A DNA stretch of 64,000 nucleotides from NCBI GenBank assembly GCA_963669155.1, contig CAVLGW020000008.1, forward strand, positions 1 through 64,000, given 5' to 3'. Origin of the DNA: Arbacia lixula (Eukaryota > Echinodermata > Echinoidea > Arbacioida > Arbaciidae). The position numbers were made by a program, and so were the translations under genes. The first letter of the stretch is position 1. Every line of letters starts with the position of its first letter. Shown here one piece after another: positions 36,201-50,300 of the stretch. The notes beneath the pieces are model-generated. The model worked only from the letters and a program-made list of their open reading frames with translations. It did no database searches and was not told the origin of the DNA.

Positions 36201-36814
36201 ATCCCTCCAAAAAACAATACGATCTACGGGATGTCAATTCATCTTACTCTATCAGCAGTACAGAAGGAATGGAGCAGCATGCACATATATGTATGTGCAC
36301 AGTATATGGGTCCGTCGGCATGTTGTACGTCAGGAAGTTTGAGAGGTAGAGAAGAAGTTTGCAAGCTGGCCGTGTAGATGCAATACGTTGCTAAGGAATC
36401 AAAGTTTGAATGTATAGTTGGTAACATGAATGCATTCGCTTCTGCGAAATGAGTAGAACAGAATAATGAGAAAACAAATATTAATGAAATTTACAGTAAC
36501 AGCTTGCTCAATAAATGGCCATAAATATCAGCTCACTATTTTGAATTGGATAAAAGACAGTAATACTTAAAAGCAATACAATGTTTTTTTCTTACCACTA
36601 TCGGAGTGTCTAGGGTCGGTGCCGATCAACCAGATGTCTTTTTATTATTATTACATGTATTACTATTGTAAGCCCGTTCGAAGGTAATAATCCTTTAGGG
36701 TAATTCAATTCCAACAGTGCCGGTACGAAAGCACTTCTGACAAGTAGGCAAAAAGAAACGGGAATGAATCCTTAGCAACGAATCGTTTCCACAATAGACA
36801 TATTTTGCGTCCTA
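27278..36814 (+). repeat. Segmental duplication, copy 2 (empty site)
   Basis: This is the counterpart of 15366-26601 minus its 1,699-bp insertion plus target duplication; the lengths agree exactly (9,537 bp). It starts at the right end of E2 as copy 1 starts at the right end of E1. At 36815 it continues uninterrupted into the next monomer, where copy 1 instead meets E2. The duplication breakpoint therefore lies at or near the E insertion site. Confidence 0.92.
32117..33446 (+). repeat. Duplicate of the hairpin-less monomer
   Basis: It has the same 38-bp deletion and the same 'gatgtcaactcatc' and 'tagttaagtttc' variants as the monomer at 20205, exactly 11,912 bp away. That marks it as a copy by segmental duplication rather than an independent deletion. 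Confidence 0.9.
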
Positions 36815-37535
36815 TATAGCAGATACATTATTACGTCAGTGCATTAGGGCGTACACTGAATATTTCACGCTTATGTCAAGAGAGTATTGCGCTGTGATTG
36901 GATCAAAGTTTGGAAGAGGGCGCACATCCCATTTCTGTATAATAACCTGACAACGATCGCAGCTTAGTTACATTAAAAGATTACGAATAATCTACATACT
37001 ACAGCCTTTACACGAAGAGATGCTTCACGAAAGTCTTCAGAACGCTTTGCACCACTAACGTAGCAACTGGCGCCTGTCTCCAAATGTGTTTCAAATCTAG
37101 AAATCGCCGAATTCTGCTCGTGTTGTATTTTGTTTTTGTTTCTTATGGAGCAAACTTGAACTCCTTAGTCCTTACAAATGCCCATTACCATGACAACCCC
37201 ATACTCATGCAATGAATGTTTCTTTCTCTTAGTGTTGACATTATGGAAAAAAGTGCACCATGACTTTAGTCAATTCGAAGTTTGAAGAGACAACGGCGAA
37301 AACATTCTTTAGACGAAAAGACATCCCAACCCGCACACCTATAAACAATTTGTTTGATTTTTTTGTTTGTTTTGTTTTTCATTGCATTTTGGCACAGCGC
37401 ATTACAACGATGTCCACTCCCTATAATGCTAACAGTGCTGGGCCATAGCTAATTTTCTTAATAACTATGTACGTACAATACAGTAATGCTGCATGTACAA
37501 ATTCACTTGTGTTGTCCGAAATGAAAATATGCGCG

Positions 37536-37545
37536 TATAAATAGG
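37536..37545 (+). promoter_or_regulatory. TATA-box-like site in monomer (also 12061-12070)
   Basis: TATAAATAGG occurs here and in the edge monomer, 14 bp upstream of the recurrent ATG. Other monomers have TATGAATAGG, a weaker match. Sharing by the edge copy and one inner copy suggests the A form could be ancestral. Whether it drives transcription is unknown. Confidence 0.3.
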
Positions 37546-38916
37546 AAGCATGTTTCTTTCCGTCATCATCCCTCCAAAAAACAATACGATCTACGGGATG
37601 TCAATTCATCTTACTCTACCAGCAGTACAGAAGGAATGGAGCAGCATGCACATATATGTATGTGCACAGTATATGGGTCCGTCGGCATGTTGTACGTCAG
37701 GAAGTTTGAGAGGTAGAGAAGAAGTTTGCAAGCTGGCCGTGTAGATGCAATACGTTGCTAAGGAATCAAAGTTTGAATGTATAGTTGGTAACATGAATGC
37801 ATTCGCTTCTGCGAAATGAGTAGAACAGAATAATGAGAAAACAAATATTAATGAAATTTACAGTAACAGCTTGCTCAATAAATGGCCATAAATATCAGCT
37901 CACTATTTTGAATTGGATAAAAGACAGTAATACTTAAAAGAATTACAATGTTTTTTTCTTACCACTATCGGAGTGTCTAGGGTCGGTGCCGATCAACCAG
38001 ATGTCTTTTTATTATTATTACATGTATTACTATTGTAAGCCCGTTCGAAGGTAATAATCCTTTAGGGTAATTCAATTCCAACAGTGCCGGTACGAAAGCA
38101 CTTCTGACAAGTAGGCAAAAAGAAACGGGAATGAATCCTTAGCAACGAATCGTTTCCACAATAGACATATTTTGCGTCCTATATAGCAGATATATTATTA
38201 CGTCAGTGCATTAGGGCGTACACTGAATATTTCACGCTTATGTCAAGAGAGTATTGCGCTGTGATTGGATCAAAGTTTGGAAGAGGGCGCACATCCCATT
38301 TCTGTATAATAACCTGACAACGATCGCAGCTTAGTTACATTAAAAGATTACAAATAATCTACATACTACAGCCTTTACACGAAGAGATGCTTCACGAAAG
38401 TCTTCAGAACGCTTTGCACCACTAACGTAGCAACTGGCGCCTGTCTCCAAATGTGTTTCAAATCTAGAAATCGCCGAATTCTGCTCGTGTTGTATTTTGT
38501 TTTTGTTTCTTATGGAGCAAACTTGAACTCCCTAGTCCTTACAAATGCCCATTACCATGACAACCCCATACTCATGCAATGAATGTTTCTTTCTCTTAGT
38601 GTTGACATTATGGAAAAAAGTGCACCATGACTTTAGTCAATTCGAAGTTTGAAGAGACAACGGCGAAAACATTCTTTAGACGAAAAGACATCCCAACCCG
38701 CACACCTATTAACAATTTGTTTGATTTTTTTGTTTGTTTTGTTTTTCATTGCATTTTGGCACAGCGCATTACAACGATGTCCACTCCCTATAATGCTAAC
38801 AGTGCTGGGCCATAGCTAATTTTCTTAATAACTATGTACGTACAATACAGTAATGCTGCATGTACAAATTTACTTGTGTTGTCCGAAATGAAAATATGCG
38901 CGTATGAATAGGAAGC

Positions 38917-40284
38917 ATGTTTCTTTCCGTCATCATCCCTCCAAAAAACAATACGATCTACGGGATGTCAATTCATCTTACTCTACCAGCAGTACAGAAG
39001 GAATGGAGCAGCATGCACATATATGTATGTGCACAGTATATGGGTCCGTCGGCATGTTGTACGTCAGGAAGTTTGAGAGGTAGAGAAGAAGTTTGCAAGC
39101 TGGCCGTGTAGATGCAATACGTTGCTAAGGAATCAAAGTTTGAATGTATAGTTGGTAACATGAATGCATTCGCTTCTGCGAAATGAGTAGAACAGAATAA
39201 TGAGAAAACAAATATTAATGAAATTTACAGTAACAGCTTGCTCAATAAATGGCCATAAATATCAGCTCACTATTTTGAATTGGATAAAAGACAGTAATAC
39301 TTAAAAGCAATACAATGGTTTTTTTCTTACCACTATCGGAGTGTCTAGGGTCGGTGCCGATCAACCAGATGTCTTTTTATTATTATTACATGTATTACTA
39401 TTGTAAGCCCGTTCGAAGGTAATAATCCTTTATGGTAATTCAATTCCAACAGTGCCGGTACGAAAGCACTTCTGACAAGTAGGCAAAAAGAAACGGGAAT
39501 GAATCCTTAGCAACGAATCGTTTCCACAATAGACATATTTTGCGTCCTATATAGCAGATATATTATTACGTCAGTGCATTAGGGCGTACACTGAATATTT
39601 CACGCTTATGTCAAGAGAGTATTGCGCTGTGATTGGATCAAAGTTTGGAAGAGGGCGCACATCCCATTTCTGTATAATAACCTGACAACGATCGCAGCTT
39701 AGTTACATTAAAAGATTACGAATAATCTACATACTACAGCCTTTACACGAAGAGATGCTTCACGAAAGTCTTCAGAACGCTTTGCACCACTAACGTAGCA
39801 ACTGGCGCCTGTCTCCAAATGTGTTTCAAATCTAGAAATCGCCGAATTCTGCTCGTGTTGTATTTTGTTTTTGTTTCTTATGGAGCAAACTTGAACTCCC
39901 TAGTCCTTACAAATGCCCATTACCATGACAACCCCATACTCATGCAATGAATGTTTCTTTCTCTTAGTGTTGACATTATGGAAAAAAGTGCACCATGACT
40001 TTAGTCAATTCGAAGTTTGAAGAGACAACGGCGAAAACATTCTTTAGACGAAAAGACATCCCAACCCGCACACCTATTAACAATTTGTTTGATTTTTTTG
40101 TTTGTTTTGTTTTTCATTGCATTTTGGCACAGCGCATTACAACGATGTCCACTCCCTATAATGCTAACAGTGCTGGGCCATAGCTAATTTTCTTAATAAC
40201 TATGTACGTACAATACAGTAATGCTGCATGTACAAATTTACTTGTGTTGTCCGAAATGAAAATATGCGCGTATGAATAGGAAGC
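38917..40284 (+). repeat. Representative monomer (1,368 bp) with internal landmarks
   Basis: Landmarks in this copy: a TATA-like TATGAATAGG just before it (38903-38912); a 20-bp hairpin with 8-bp arms TGCACATA/TATGTGCA (39014-39033); CGTTGCTAAGGA at 39120-39131 and its exact inverted partner TCCTTAGCAACG at 39504-39515; AATAAA at 39244-39249; a T-run at 39318-39324 whose length varies between copies; a short stem GGTCGG-tg-CCGATC near 39348-39361; an inverted CCAAT box TGATTGG at 39630-39636; and a T-rich, G-interrupted tract at about 40088-40113. The 64-codon frame at the anchor and a 62-codon frame at 39995-40183 recur in most copies but are broken in some types. Confidence 0.8.
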
Positions 40285-43020
40285 ATGTTTCTTTCCGTCA
40301 TCATCCCTCCAAAAAACAATACGATCTACGGGATGTCAATTCATCTTACTCTACCAGCAGTACAGAAGGAATGGAGCAGCATGCACATATATGTATGTGC
40401 ACAGTATATGGGTCCGTCGGCATGTTGTACGTCAGGAAGTTTGAGAGGTAGAGAAGAAGTTTGCAAGCTGGCCGTGTAGATGCAATACGTTGCTAAGGAA
40501 TCAAAGTTTGAATGTATAGTTGGTAACATGAATGCATTCGCTTCTGCGAAATGAGTAGAACAGAATAATGAGAAAACAAATATTAATGAAATTTACAGTA
40601 ACAGCTTGCTCAATAAATTGCCATAAATATCAGCTCACTATTTTGAATTGGATAAAAGACAGTAATACTTAAAAGCAATACAATGGGTTTTTTCTTACCA
40701 CTATCGGAGTGTCTAGGGTCGGTGCCGATCAACCAGATGTCTTTTTATTATTATTACATGTATTACTATTGTAAGCCCGTTCGAAGGTAATAATCCTTTA
40801 TGGTAATTCAATTCCAACAGTGCCGGTACGAAAGCACTTCTGACAAGTAGGCAAAAAGAAACGGGAATGAATCCTTAGCAACGAATCGTTTCCACAATAG
40901 ACATATTTTGCGTCCTATATAGCAGATATATTATTACGTCAGTGCATTAGGGCGTACACTGAATATTTCACGCTTATGTCAAGAGAGTATTGCGCTGTGA
41001 TTGGATCAAAGTTTGGAAGAGGGCGCACATCCCATTTCTGTATAATAACCTGACAACGATCGCAGCTTAGTTACATTAAAAGATTACGAATAATCTACAT
41101 ACTACAGCCTTTACACGAAGAGATGCTTCACGAAAGTCTTCAGAACGCTTTGCACCACTAACGTAGCAACTGGCGCCTGTCTCCAAATGTGTTTCAAATC
41201 TAGAAATCGCCGAATTCTGCTCGTGTTGTATTTTGTTTTTGTTTCTTATGGAGCAAACTTGAACTCCTTAGTCCTTACAAATGCCCATTACCATGACAAC
41301 CCCATACTCATGCAATGAATGTTTCTTTCTCTTAGTGTTGACATTATGGAAAAAAGTGCACCATGACTTTAGTCAATTCGAAGTTTGAAGAGACAACGGC
41401 GAAAACATTCTTTAGACGAAAAGACATCCCAACCCGCACACCTATTAACAATTTGTTTGATTTTTTTGTTTGTTTTGTTTTTCATTGCATTTTGGCACAG
41501 CGCATTACAACGATGTCCACTCCCTATAATGCTAACAGTGCTGGGCCATAGCTAATTTTCTTAATAACTATGTACGTACAATACAGTAATGCTGCATGTA
41601 CAAATTTACTTGTGTTGTCCGAAATGAAAATATGCGCGTATGAATAGGAAGCATGTTTCTTTCCGTCATCATCCCTCCAAAAAACAATACGATCTACGGG
41701 ATGTCAATTCATCTTACTCTACCAGCAGTACAGAAGGAATGGAGCAGCATGCACATATATGTATGTGCACAGTATATGGGTCCGTCGGCATGTTGTACGT
41801 CAGGAAGTTTGAGAGGTAGAGAAGAAGTTTGCAAGCTGGCCGTGTAGATGCAATACGTTGCTAAGGAATCAAAGTTTGAATGTATAGTTGGTAACATGAA
41901 TGCATTCGCTTCTGCGAAATGAGTAGAACAGAATAATGAGAAAACAAATATTAATGAAATTTACAGTAACAGCTTGCTCAATAAATGGCCATAAATATCA
42001 GCTCACTATTTTGAATTGGATAAAAGACAGTAATACTTAAAAGCAATACAATGGTTTTTTTCTTACCACTATCGGAGTGTCTAGGGTCGGTGCCGATCAA
42101 CCAGATGTCTTTTTATTATTATTACATGTATTACTATTGTAAGCCCGTTCGAAGGTAATAATCCTTTAGGGTAATTCAATTCCAACAGTGCCGGTACGAA
42201 AGCACTTCTGACAAGTAGGCAAAAAGAAACGGGAATGAATCCTTAGCAACGAATCGTTTCCACAATAGACATATTTTGCGTCCTATATAGCAGATATATT
42301 ATTACGTCAGTGCATTAGGGCGTACACTGAATATTTCACGCTTATGTCAAGAGAGTATTGCGCTGTGATTGGATCAAAGTTTGGAAGAGGGCGCACATCC
42401 CATTTCTGTATAATAACCTGACAACGATCGCAGCTTAGTTACATTAAAAGATTACGAATAATCTACATACTACAGCCTTTACACGAAGAGATGCTTCACG
42501 AAAGTCTTCAGAACGCTTTGCACCACTAACGTAGCAACTGGCGCCTGTCTCCAAATGTGTTTCAAATCTAGAAATCGCCGAATTCTGCTCGTGTTGTATT
42601 TTGTTTTTGTTTCTTATGGAGCAAACTTGAACTCCCTAGTCCTTACAAATGCCCATTACCATGACAACCCCATACTCATGCAATGAATGTTTCTTTCTCT
42701 TAGTGTTGACATTATGGAAAAAAGTGCACCATGACTTTAGTCAATTCGAAGTTTGAAGAGACAACGGCGAAAACATTCTTTAGACGAAAAGACATCCCAA
42801 CCCGCACACCTATTAACAATTTGTTTGATTTTTTTGTTTGTTTTGTTTTTCATTGCATTTTGGCACAGCGCATTACAACGATGTCCACTCCCTATAATGC
42901 TAACAGTGCTGGGCCATAGCTAATTTTCTTAATAACTATGTACGTACAATACAGTAATGCTGCATGTACAAATTCACTTGTGTTGTCCGAAATGAAAATA
43001 TGCGCGTATGAATAGGAAGC

Positions 43021-43290
43021 ATGTTTCTTTCCGTCATCATCCCTCCAAAAAACAATACGATCTACGGGATGTCAATTCATCTTACTCTACCAGCAGTACA
43101 GAAGGAATGGAGCAGCATGCACATATATGTATGTGCACAGTATATGGGTCCGTCGGCATGTTGTACGTCAGGAAGTTTGAGAGGTAGAGAAGAAGTTTGC
43201 AAGCTGGCCGTGTCGATGCAATACGTTGCTAAGGAATCAAAGTTTGAATGTATAGTTGGTAACATGAATGCATTCGCTTCTGCGAAATGA
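43021..43290 (+). other. Recurrent short ORF in its longest (89-codon) form; probably not a gene
   Basis: Most monomers hold a 64-codon frame starting MFLSVIIPPKNN and stopping at TAG in 'gccgtgtagatg'. Here the stop is changed to TCG, and in the monomers at 45758 and 56687 to CAG, so the frame runs on to MNAFASAK. AATAAA follows about 70 bp later. No signal peptide pattern, domain or homolog is recognised. The edge monomer has one A fewer and a different frame, and the frame is also cut in the monomers with the 38-bp deletion (20205, 32117), so the conservation seen is explained by array homogenisation. Confidence 0.25.
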
Positions 43291-44389
43291 GTAGAACAGA
43301 ATAATGAGAAAACAAATATTAATGAAATTTACAGTAACAGCTTGCTCAATAAATGGCCATAAATATCAGCTCACTATTTTGAATTGGATAAAAGACAGTA
43401 ATACTTAAAAGCAATACAATGTTTTTTTCTTACCACTATCGGAGTGTCTAGGGTCGGTGCCGATCAACCAGATGTCTTTTTATTATTATTACATGTATTA
43501 CTATTGTAAGCCCGTTCGAAGGTAATAATCCTTTAGGGTAATTCAATTCCAACAGTGCCGGTACGAAAGCACTTCTGACAAGTAGGCAAAAAGAAACGGG
43601 AATGAATCCTTAGCAACGAATCGTTTCCACAATAGACATATCTTGCGTCCTATATAGCAGATATATTATTACGTCAGTGCATTAGGGCGTACACTGAATA
43701 TTTCACGCTTATGTCAAGAGAGTATTGCGCTGTGATTGGATCAAAGTTTGGAAGAGGGCGCACATCCCATTTCTGTATAATAACCTGACAACGATCGCAG
43801 CTTAGTTACATTAAAAGATTACGAATAATCTACATACTACAGCCTTTACACGAAGAGATGCTTCACGAAAGTCTTCAGAACGCTTTGCACCACTAACGTA
43901 GCAACTGGCGCCTGTCTCCAAATGTGTTTCAAATCTAGAAATCGCCGAATTCTGCTCGTGTTGTATTTTGTTTTTGTTTCTTATGGAGCAAACTTGAACT
44001 CCCTAGTCCTTACAAATGCCCATTACCATGACAACCCCATACTCATGCAATGAATGTTTCTTTCTCTTAGTGTTGACATTATGGAAAAAAGTGCACCATG
44101 ACTTTAGTCAATTCGAAGTTTGAAGAGACAACGGCGAAAACATTCTTTAGAGGATAAGACATCCCAACCCGCACACCTATAAACAATTTGTTTGATTTTT
44201 TTGTTTGTTTTGTTTTTCATTGCATTTTGGCACAGCGCATTGCAAACATGTCCACTCCCTATAATGCTAACAGCGCTGGGCCATAGTTAATTTTCTTAAT
44301 AACTGTGCATGCGTCCAATACAGTAATGCTGCATGTACAAATTCACTTGTGTTGTCCGAAATGAAAATATGCGCGTATGAATAGGAAGC

Positions 44390-47300
44390 ATGTTTCTTTC
44401 CGTCATCATCCCTCCAAAAAACAATACGATCTACGGGATGTCAATTCATCTTACTCTACCAGCAGTACAGAAGGAATGGAGCAGCATGCACATATATGTA
44501 TGTGCACAGTATATGGGTCCGTCGGCATGTTGTACGTCAGGAAGTTTGAGAGGTAGAGAAGAAGTTTGCAAGCTGGCCGTGTAGATGCAATACGTTGCTA
44601 AGGAATCAAAGTTTGAATGTATAGTTGGTAACATGAATGCATTCGCTTCTGCGAAATGAGTAGAACAGAATAATGAGAAAACAAATATTAATGAAATTTA
44701 CAGTAACAGCTTGCTCAATAAATGGCCATAAATATCAGCTCACTATTTTGAATTGGATAAAAGACAGTAATACTTAAAAGCAATACAATGGTTTTTTTCT
44801 TACCACTATCGGAGTGTCTAGGGTCGGTGCCGATCAACCAGATGTCTTTTTATTATTATTACATGTATTACTATTGTAAGCCCGTTCGAAGGTAATAATC
44901 CTTTATGGTAATTCAATTCCAACAGTGCCGGTACGAAAGCACTTCTGACAAGTAGGCAAAAAGAAACGGGAATGAATCCTTAGCAACGAATCGTTTCCAC
45001 AATAGACATATTTTGCGTCCTATATAGCAGATATATTATTACGTCAGTGCATTAGGGCGTACACTGAATATTTCACGCTTATGTCAAGAGAGTATTGCGC
45101 TGTGATTGGATCAAAGTTTGGAAGAGGGCGCACATCCCATTTCTGTATAATAACCTGACAACGATCGCAGCTTAGTTACATTAAAAGATTACGAATAATC
45201 TACATACTACAGCCTTTACACCAAGAGATGCTTCACGAAAGTCTTCAGAACGCTTTGCACCACTAACGTAGCAACTGGCGCCTGTCTCCAAATGTGTTTC
45301 AAATCTAGAAATCGCCGAATTCTGCTCGTGTTGTATTTTGTTTTTGTTTCTTATGGAGCAAACTTGAACTCCTTAGTCCTTACAAATGCCCATTACCATG
45401 ACAACCCCATACTCATGCAATGAATGTTTCTTTCTCTTAGTGTTGACATTATGGAAAAAAGTGCACCATGACTTTAGTCAATTCGAAGTTTGAAGAGACA
45501 ACGGCGAAAACATTCTTTAGACGAAAAGACATCCCAACCCGCACACCTATAAACAATTTGTTTGATTTTTTTGTTTATTTTGTTTTTCATTGCATTTTGG
45601 CACAGCGCATTACAACGATGTCCACTCCCTATAATGCTAACAGTGCTGGGCCATAGCTAATTTTCTTAATAACTATGTACGTACAATACAGTAATGCTGC
45701 ATGTACAAATTCACTTGTGTTGTCCGAAATGAAAATATGCGCGTATGAATAGGAAGCATGTTTCTTTCCGTCATCATCCCTCCAAAAAACAATACGATCT
45801 ACGGGATGTCAATTCATCTTACTCTACCAGCAGTACAGAAGGAATGGAGCAGCATGCACATATATGTATGTGCACAGTATATGGGTCCGTCGGCATGTTG
45901 TACGTCAGGAAGTTTGAGAGGTAGAGAAGAAGTTTGCAAGCTGGCCGTGCAGATGCAATACGTTGCTAAGGAATCAAAGTTTGAATGTATAGTTGGTAAC
46001 ATGAATGCATTCGCTTCTGCGAAATGAGTAGAACAGAATAATGAGAAAACAAATATTAATGAAATTTACAGTAACAGCTTGCTCAATAAATGGCCATAAA
46101 TATCAGCTCACTATTTTGAATTGGATAAAAGACAGTAATACTTAAAAGCAATACAATGGTTTTTTTCTTACCACTTTTGGAGTGTCTAGAGTCGGTGCCG
46201 ATCAACCAGATGTCTTTTTATTATTATGACATGTATTACTATTGTAAGCCCGTTCGAAGGTAATAATCCTTTATGGTAATTCAATTCCAACAGTGCCGGT
46301 ACGAAAGCACTTCTGACAAGTAGGCAAAAAGAAACGGGAATGAATCCTTAGCAACGAATCGTTTCCACAATAGACATATTTTGCGTCCTATATAGCAGAT
46401 ATATTATTACGTCAGTGCATTAGGGCGTACACTGAATATTTCACGCTTATGTCAAGAGAGTATTGCGCTGTGATTGGATCAAAGTTTGGAAGAGGGCGCA
46501 CATCCCATTTCTGTATAATAACCTGACAACGATCGCAGCTTAGTTACATTAAAAGATTACGAATAATCTACATACTACAGCCTTTACACGAAGAGATGCT
46601 TCACGAAAGTCTTCAGAACGCTTTGCACCACTAACGTAGCAACTGGCGCCTGTCTCCAAATGTGTTTCAAATCTAGATATCGCCGAATTCTGCTCGTGTT
46701 GTATTTTGTTTTTGTTTCTTATGGAGCAAACTTGAACTCCTTAGTCCTTACAAATGCCCATTACCATGACAACCCCATACTCATGCAATGAATGTTTCTT
46801 TCTCTTAGTGTTGACATTATGGAAAAAAGTGCACCATGACTTTAGTCAATTCGAAGTTTGAAGAGACAACGGCGAAAACATTCTTTAGACGAAAAGACAT
46901 CCCAACCCGCACACCTATAAACAATTTGTTTGATTTTTTTGTTTGTTTTGTTTTTCATTGCATTTTGGCACAGCGCATTACAACGATGTCCACTCCCTAT
47001 AATGCTAACAGTGCTGGGCCATAGCTAATTTTCTTAATAACTATGTACGTACAATACAGTAATGCTGCATGTACAAATTCACGTGTGTTGTCCGAAATGA
47101 AAATATGCGCGTATGAATAGGAAGCATGTTTCTTTCCGTCATCATCCCTCCAAAAAACAATACGATCTACGGGATGTCAATTCATCTTTCTCTACCAGCA
47201 GTACAGAAGGAATGGAGCAGCATGCACATATATGTATGTGCACAGTATATGGGTCCGTCGGCATGTTGTACGTCAGGAAGTTTGAGAGGTAGAGAAGATG

Positions 47301-50300
47301 TTTGCAAGCTGGCCGTGTAGATGCAATACGTTGCTAAGGAATCAAAGTTTGAATGTATAGTTGGTAACATGAATGCATTCGCTTCTGCGAAATGAGTAGA
47401 ACAGAATAATGAGAAAACAAATATTAATGAAATTTACAGTAACAGCTTGCTCAATAAATGGCCATAAATATCAGCTCACTATTTTGAATTGGATAAAAGA
47501 CAGTAATACTTAAAAGCAATACAATGGTTTTTTTCTTACCACTTTTGGAGTGTCTAGAGTCGGTGCCGATCAACCAGATGTCTTTTTATTATTATTACAT
47601 GTATTACTATTGTAAGCCCGTTCGAAGGTAATAATCCTTTATGGTAATTCAATTCCAACAGTGCCGGTACGAAAGCACTTCTGACAAGTAGGCAAAAAGA
47701 AACGGGAATGAATCCTTAGCAACGAATCGTTTCCACAATAGACATATTTTGCGTCCTATATAGCAGATATATTATTACGTCAGTGCATTAGGGCGTACAC
47801 TGAATATTTCACGCTTATGTCAAGAGAGTATTGCGCTGTGATTGGATCAAAGTTTGGAAGAGGGCGCACATCCCATTTCTGTATAATAACCTGACAACGA
47901 TCGCAGCTTAGTTACATTAAAAGATTACGAATAATCTACATACTACAGCCTTTACACGAAGAGATGCTTCACGAAAGTCTTCAGAACGCTTTGCACCACT
48001 AACGTAGCAACTGGCGCCTGTCTCCAAATGTGTTTCAAATCTAGAAATCGCCGAATTCTGCTCGTGTTGTATTTTGTTTTTGTTTCTTATGGAGCAAACT
48101 TGAACTCCTTAGTCCTTACAAATGCCCATTACCATGACAACCCCATACTCATGCAATGAATGTTTCTTTCTCTTAGTGTTGACATTATGGAAAAAAGTGC
48201 ACCATGACTTTAGTCAATTCGAAGTTTGAAGAGACAACGGCGAAAACATTCTTTAGACGAAAAGACATCCCAACCCGCACACCTATAAACAATTTGTTTG
48301 ATTTTTTTGTTTGTTTTGTTTTTCATTGCATTTTGGCACAGCGCATTACAACGATGTCCACTCCCTATAATGCTAACAGTGCTGGGCCATAGCTAATTTT
48401 CTTAATAACTATGTACGTACAATACAGTAATGCTGCATGTACAAATTCACTTGTGTTGTCCGAAATGAAAATATGCGCGTATGAATAGGAAGCATGTTTC
48501 TTTCCGTCATCATCCCTCCAAAAAACAATACGATCTACGGGATGTCAATTCATCTTACTCTACCAGCAGTACAGAAGGAATGGAGCAGCATGCACATATA
48601 TGTATGTGCACAGTATATGGGTCCGTCGGCATGTTGTATGTCAGGAAGTTTGAGAGGTAGAGAAGAAGTTTGCAAGCTGGCCGTGTAGACGTTGCTAAGG
48701 AATCAAAGTTTGAATGTATAGTTGGTAACATGAATGCATTCGCTTCTGCGAAATGAGTAGAACAGAATAATGAGAAAACAAATATTAATGAAATTTACAG
48801 TAACAGCTTGCTTAATAAATGGCCATAAATATCAGCTCACTATTTTGAATTGGATAAAAGACAGAAATACTTAAAAGCAATACAATGGTTTTTTTCTTAC
48901 CACTATCGGAGTGTCTAGGGTCGGTGCCGATCAACCAGATGTCTTTTTATTATTATTACATGTATTACTATTGTGAGCCCGTTCGAAGGTAATAATCCTT
49001 TATGGTAATTCAATTCCAACAGTGCCGGTACGAAAGCACTTCTGACAAGTAGGCAAAAAGAAACGGGAATGAATCCTTAGGAACGAATCGTTTCCACAAT
49101 AGACATATTTTGCGTCCTATATAGCAGATATATTATTACGTCAGTGCATTAGGGCGTACACTGAATATTTCACACTTATGTCAAGAGAGTATTGCGCTGT
49201 GATTGGATCAAAGTTTGGAAGAGGGCGCACATCCCATTTCTGTATAATAACCTGACAACGATCGCAGCTTAGTTACATTAAAAGATTACGAATAATCTAC
49301 ATACTACAGCCTTTACACGAAGAGATGCTTCACGAAAGTCTTCAGAACGCTTTGCACCACTAACGTAGCAACTGGCGCCTGTCTCCAAATGTGTTTCAAA
49401 TCTAGAAATCGCCGAATTCTGCTCGTGTTGTATTTTGTTTTTGTTTCTTATGGAGCAAACTTGAACTCCCTAGTCCTTACAAATGCCCATTACCATGACA
49501 ACCCCATACTCATGCAATGAATGTTTCTTTCTCTTAGTGTTGACATTATGGAAAAAAGTGCACCATGACTTTAGTCAATTCGAAGTTTGAAGAGACAACG
49601 GCGAAAACATTCTTTAGAGGATAAGACATCCCAACCCGCACACCTATAAACAATTTGTTTGATTTTTTTGTTTGTTTTGTTTTTCATTGCATTTTGGCAC
49701 AGCGCATTGCAAACATGTCCACTCCCTATAATGCTAACAGCGCTGGGCCATAGTTAATTTTCTTAATAACTGTGCATGCGTCCAATACAGTAATGCTGCA
49801 TGTACAAATTCACTTGTGTTGTCCGAAATGAAAATATGCGCGTATGAATAGGAAGCATGTTTCTTTCCGTCATCATCCCTCCAAAAAACAATACGATCTA
49901 CGGGATGTCAATTCATCTTACTCTACCAGCAGTACAGAAGGAATGGAGCAGCATGCACATATATGTATGTGCACAGTATATGGGTCCGTCGGCATGTTGT
50001 ACGTCAGGAAGTTTGAGAGGTAGAGAAGAAGTTTGCAAGCTGGCCGTGTAGATGCAATACGTTGCTAAGGAATCAAAGTTTGAATGTATAGTTGGTAACA
50101 TGAATGCATTCGCTTCTGCGAAATGAGTAGAACAGAATAATGAGAAAACAAATATTAATGAAATTTACACTAACAGCTTGCTCAATAAATGGCCATAAAT
50201 ATCAGCTCACTATTTTGAATTGGATAAAAGACAGTAATACTTAAAAGCAATACAATGTTTTTTTTCTTACCACTATCGGAGTGTCTAGGGTCGGTGCCGA

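Larger units (their letters stand above)
37550..44389 (+). repeat. Monomer run between the duplication and the higher-order region
   Basis: These are the monomers anchored at 37550, 38917, 40285, 41653 and 43021. The 62-codon-frame regions preceding anchors 38917, 40285, 41653 and 43021 share 'cacctattaacaa' (others 'cacctataaacaa'), so they form a recently expanded local subfamily. The first three of these four also share 'aaatttacttg'. The copy at 43021 has the stop-changing TAG to TCG difference. Confidence 0.8.

Noticed and set aside
39318-39372. Spliced-leader or snRNA gene on the minus strand (GGTAAG after a possible leader, A-box-like TGGTTGATCGG)
   Set aside because: There is no Sm-binding site at the right distance, no B box, no PSE-like element I can recognise, and the hairpins are weak.
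39405-39420. tRNA or SINE B box from 'cccgttcgaaggt'
   Set aside because: No T-arm pairing and no A box at a proper distance. It is only the TTCGAA palindrome.
39488-39500. CENP-B-box-like 'agaaacggga' in each monomer
   Set aside because: Only the right half of the box matches. The essential TTCG of the left half is missing.
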